Shown here one piece after another: positions 3,430-6,064 of a stretch of 6,064 nucleotides of DNA. Both the position numbers and the translations under genes were made by a program. The stretch comes from Bacteriovoracaceae bacterium (GTDB taxonomy: Bacteria; Bdellovibrionota; UBA1018): contig CANJNU010000065.1 in assembly GCA_947475645.1 (NCBI GenBank), positions 1 through 6,064 on the forward strand, read 5' to 3'. The notes under the pieces are model-generated. The model did not search any database, was not told where the DNA came from, and was given only the letters and a program-made list of their open reading frames with translations. Every line of letters begins with the position of its first letter. Within the stretch, counting starts at the first letter, position 1.

Positions 3430-6064
3430 ATGCGCGTTAAACGGCTCGAGATTCAGGGGTTCAAGTCTTTCAAAGACCGGACAGTTATTCATTTTGATCA
3501 TGGGATCACTGGAATCGTCGGACCGAACGGTTGCGGCAAGTCGAATGTGGTCGACGCATTCTTCTGGGTTATGGGAGAGCAATCGTACAAACACATTCGA
3601 GGAAACTCGAGCGACGATCTGATCTTCAACGGAAGCTCGCGATACTCGCCTCTCGGAATGGCGGAAGCCACGCTGGTTTTAGAGACCGATGTGCCGGACC
3701 TTCAAAATACTCCTGCCGGCGCAACCAGTTCCGACCTGCCAGTTCACCTACGCTCCAAAGAGATTTCAGTAACTCGCCGCCTCTATCGCGGGGGAGAAGG
3801 CGAATACTTTATCAACGGCATTGCTGCCCGGCTGAAAGACATTCACGATTTATTTATGGACACCGGTGTGGGCGCAAAGGGCTACTCGGTAATTGAACAG
3901 GGCCAGATCGGTAAGATCGTCAACGCGAAGCCCGAAGAGCGCCGACTTCTCATCGAAGAGGCAGCCGGCATTGCAAAGTATAAAGCGAGAAAGAAAGAAT
4001 CGCTCCGTAAGATGGAGGCAACCCAAGGGAACCTCTCTCGCCTAAATGACGTGATTCAAGAAATCGAACGCAACTTAGGTTCGCTTGAACGGCAGGCCCA
4101 GAAGGCTCGCCAGTACAAGAAGTACAAAGAGGAACTTCTCGACAAAGAGATGACCTGGGGACGCCGAAAGAATTTGGTTTTAAATCAAAAACTTGAAGTG
4201 TTGAAACTGCAACGAAACACACTCGAGCAGGACTTAGTCGTTCTTCGTGCCGAACTTCAAACTACCGAGAACACAATCGAGGTAGACCGAGTCGATCAAG
4301 TGACCGACTCGAAACTCGCGGAAGAACTTCAAGTAAAAATCAGCCATTTCACATCTGAATTGGCCCACGAGCGCAGTGCCCTCGAATTATCGAGACAACG
4401 CCAAAGCGATTTGCATCGCCAACTGGATACACTTTCGAACGAAAGACTAGATCTCCAAACTTCGATTGAAGAAGAGCGCCTGAAGATCGAAGTCAAAGAA
4501 AACGAAGCCTTCGACGCGCAAAATCAGTTTCAAGACGCTTCGACCCTCGCTCAGGCGCAAGACTCTGAGTCTCGCAAAGCACGGTCAGAACTCGAGGAAT
4601 TTAGACGCGAACTTGAAAACCGCAAACGCGAGCTGATGAAGGGAATTTCTCAGACATCAGAGCTGACATCAAGGGCTGCGTCGTTAAGCGCCAAAATTGA
4701 CTCTGCTCGGGCACAGGCCGAGCGCGTTTTAGAACAGCTCGAGGAACAGCGTGACAAGGTTCTCTCCATTCGCGAAGAAGCTGAGCGGGCCCGTGAAAGC
4801 GCTGAAACCGCAAAGACAAAACGCGAAGAATTGGTCGGCGAGAAGCGCGACCGAAACGAGGCACTTCAGGCACAGGAGAGATCGACCAGAGACCTCGATT
4901 CTCGTCGCGACCAAAGTCACCGCAGCCTAACTCAGCTTCGCTCGAAGCTTCAATCGCTTGAAGAACTCGCCGCCGCCTACGAGGGGCTGGGTGATGGTCC
5001 TAAAGCTGCTCTCGATTGGGCGCAAACCGAGGGCCACCAGGGAAAACTTCTGGCTCTCACCGATGCACTTGAAATTACAGATTCAAACTTCGAAGCAGCA
5101 GTCTCCGGACTGTTTGAGTCGCGCCTCGAGAGTCTCATTACTTCTTCGGCCGCGTTGGCTTCTGAAGCGCTTCAGCAGGTCGAAGAGGGCAAGAAGGGTC
5201 GCGTGGCGATTCATGTCGCGCCGTCGGCCCAAGCCCAGGTTGCCGCAAAATGGAGTCAGGTCTCAACAGAACTCGAAAAGGCGGGGTTTGTCGGCATTAC
5301 TCATCTGTGCGATGGAGTGAAGATTAATCCAAACCTCGACGCCTCCGTTCAAATGATCGCAAAAAGTCTCATTGAGAACGTGGTCGTGGTGACCTCGTTT
5401 GGAGATCGTGCCGAACTCATTTCAAATCTGGTCGAGCAACGCGGTATCGTTGCCTTTACAGGATGGTCGATTGTGAGCCTCGATGGCTCAGCTCTCGATA
5501 GCGACGGCACCCTTCGGGGGGGCAGCTCCGGGTCGGACGGCGCGGCAAGTATTCTGAAGCGTAAGCGCGTAATTGCAGACCTTCAGCTTCAAGTAGCCGA
5601 GGCAGAGGGCAGTCATCGAGATATCGAGAACCTTGCAAGCGCCGCACGCGAAGAGCTCGACGCACTCAAGCGGCGCATGCTGACGCTTCAAAGCGAATTA
5701 CAATTGATTGAAGTGGAAGCCGCTGGATACGATCGCGATGTACACCAAACCCAGCGGTCGCTCGTTGATGCCGAGAATCAGGCACAACGAATGGAAGCCG
5801 ACACGGCTAGAGCTGAGGACGAAGCTGAATCGGCACGAGTCAACCGAGCCCGCCTCGAAGACGAACTTCAATCGATTGTCTCCTCACGTTCTGATCTCGA
5901 AGAGCAGATTTCCGACGGAGATGCTCAGTTCTTCGGCCGAGAGGATCGTGTTCGATCGATCGAAACCGAATCACAAAGCCTTCGCATGACTGAAGTAACG
6001 CTACGCGAACGCGCCCAGAGCCTTCGACGTGAGCTCGAATTAGCACGTTCGCTCGTTGCTGATC
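3430..6064 (+). CDS. smc: Chromosome partition protein SMC, N-terminal 878 codons (partial, runs off the window)
   Basis: SMC is the ATPase core of the bacterial condensin-like complex (with ScpA and ScpB), which extrudes DNA loops and helps resolve sister chromosomes. The frame from ATG 3430 is open to the window end. Residues 1-165 form the N-terminal half-head: KRLEIQGFKSF, Walker A GPNGCGKSN (31-39, K37), HIRG with R57, and a Q-loop in VIEQGQIGKI (Q157). They are followed by the family hallmark KPEERRLLIEEAAGI and KYKARKKES. A long charged coiled coil rich in Glu, Arg, Gln and Leu runs from about 175 to 510. The hinge begins at YEGLGDG (517-523) and ends at LRGGSSGS (about 695-702). From about 711 the return coiled coil starts with KRKRVIADLQ and continues to the edge. 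SMC proteins are usually near 1,190 residues, so about 300 residues with the C-terminal half-head (LSGGE signature, Walker B) should follow. The start is supported by GGGGGA at 3419-3424 and by the family N-terminus. No frameshift or missing motif is seen. Confidence 0.97.
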   Translation, partial: MRVKRLEIQGFKSFKDRTVIHFDHGITGIVGPNGCGKSNVVDAFFWVMGEQSYKHIRGNSSDDLIFNGSSRYSPLGMAEATLVLETDVPDLQNTPAGATSSDLPVHLRSKEISVTRRLYRGGEGEYFINGIAARLKDIHDLFMDTGVGAKGYSVIEQGQIGKIVNAKPEERRLLIEEAAGIAKYKARKKESLRKMEATQGNLSRLNDVIQEIERNLGSLERQAQKARQYKKYKEELLDKEMTWGRRKNLVLNQKLEVLKLQRNTLEQDLVVLRAELQTTENTIEVDRVDQVTDSKLAEELQVKISHFTSELAHERSALELSRQRQSDLHRQLDTLSNERLDLQTSIEEERLKIEVKENEAFDAQNQFQDASTLAQAQDSESRKARSELEEFRRELENRKRELMKGISQTSELTSRAASLSAKIDSARAQAERVLEQLEEQRDKVLSIREEAERARESAETAKTKREELVGEKRDRNEALQAQERSTRDLDSRRDQSHRSLTQLRSKLQSLEELAAAYEGLGDGPKAALDWAQTEGHQGKLLALTDALEITDSNFEAAVSGLFESRLESLITSSAALASEALQQVEEGKKGRVAIHVAPSAQAQVAAKWSQVSTELEKAGFVGITHLCDGVKINPNLDASVQMIAKSLIENVVVVTSFGDRAELISNLVEQRGIVAFTGWSIVSLDGSALDSDGTLRGGSSGSDGAASILKRKRVIADLQLQVAEAEGSHRDIENLASAAREELDALKRRMLTLQSELQLIEVEAAGYDRDVHQTQRSLVDAENQAQRMEADTARAEDEAESARVNRARLEDELQSIVSSRSDLEEQISDGDAQFFGREDRVRSIETESQSLRMTEVTLRERAQSLRRELELARSLVAD

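Noticed and set aside
3531..3896. 121-codon + strand open frame
   Set aside because: It is an out-of-frame shadow of the SMC head, whose Walker A and Q-loop motifs are in the other frame.
4958..5320. 120-codon + strand open frame
   Set aside because: It is a shadow of the SMC hinge in another frame, with an Arg/Ser-rich, domain-free translation.

Overview
The window reads as ordinary bacterial chromosome. From left to right on the + strand it holds the last codons of an aminoacyl-tRNA synthetase (best match single-chain glycyl-tRNA synthetase), a near-complete pyruvate, phosphate dikinase (PPDK), a small orphan transcription unit of unknown nature, and the first 878 codons of the chromosome-organising ATPase SMC, which runs off the right edge. 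No convincing gene lies on the - strand. Protein motifs and base composition suggest a proteobacterium-like organism. A Bdellovibrio-like (Bdellovibrionota) origin is my guess from general feel, not something the window proves.

Positions 1-2921 form one transcription unit. The synthetase stop codon (88-90) abuts or overlaps the beginning of ppdK, so the two genes are translationally close. The unit ends in a strong intrinsic terminator at 2889-2921. The ppdK start is problematic: residues conserved at the N-terminus of the family are encoded upstream of the first in-frame ATG (146), yet no ATG, GTG or TTG lies in frame upstream of it.

Positions 2922-3366 form a free-standing unit of about 400 bases bounded by terminators on both sides. 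It has a weak possible promoter, an 8-base direct repeat, a good Shine-Dalgarno sequence with an ATG at 3008, a 24-codon ORF, then a stretch with several complementary segments, and a strong terminator at 3321-3366. The frame opened at 3008 is interrupted only by a TAG and a TGA before a final TGA that directly abuts the terminator. It may therefore be a decayed (or recoded) gene of about 104 codons, or a structured RNA with a short ORF. I could not assign it to a known RNA or protein family, and it is the part of the window most worth a second look.

Positions 3367-6064 hold a possible promoter containing a run of eight C, a hairpin that covers the Shine-Dalgarno sequence, and smc. The smc fragment contains the N-terminal ATPase half-head, the first coiled coil, the hinge and the beginning of the return coiled coil. 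The C-terminal half-head (signature motif and Walker B) lies outside the window.

Functionally the genes are housekeeping: translation (GlyRS), interconversion of pyruvate and PEP (PPDK), and chromosome condensation and segregation (SMC). I see no defence system, mobile element or CRISPR array.
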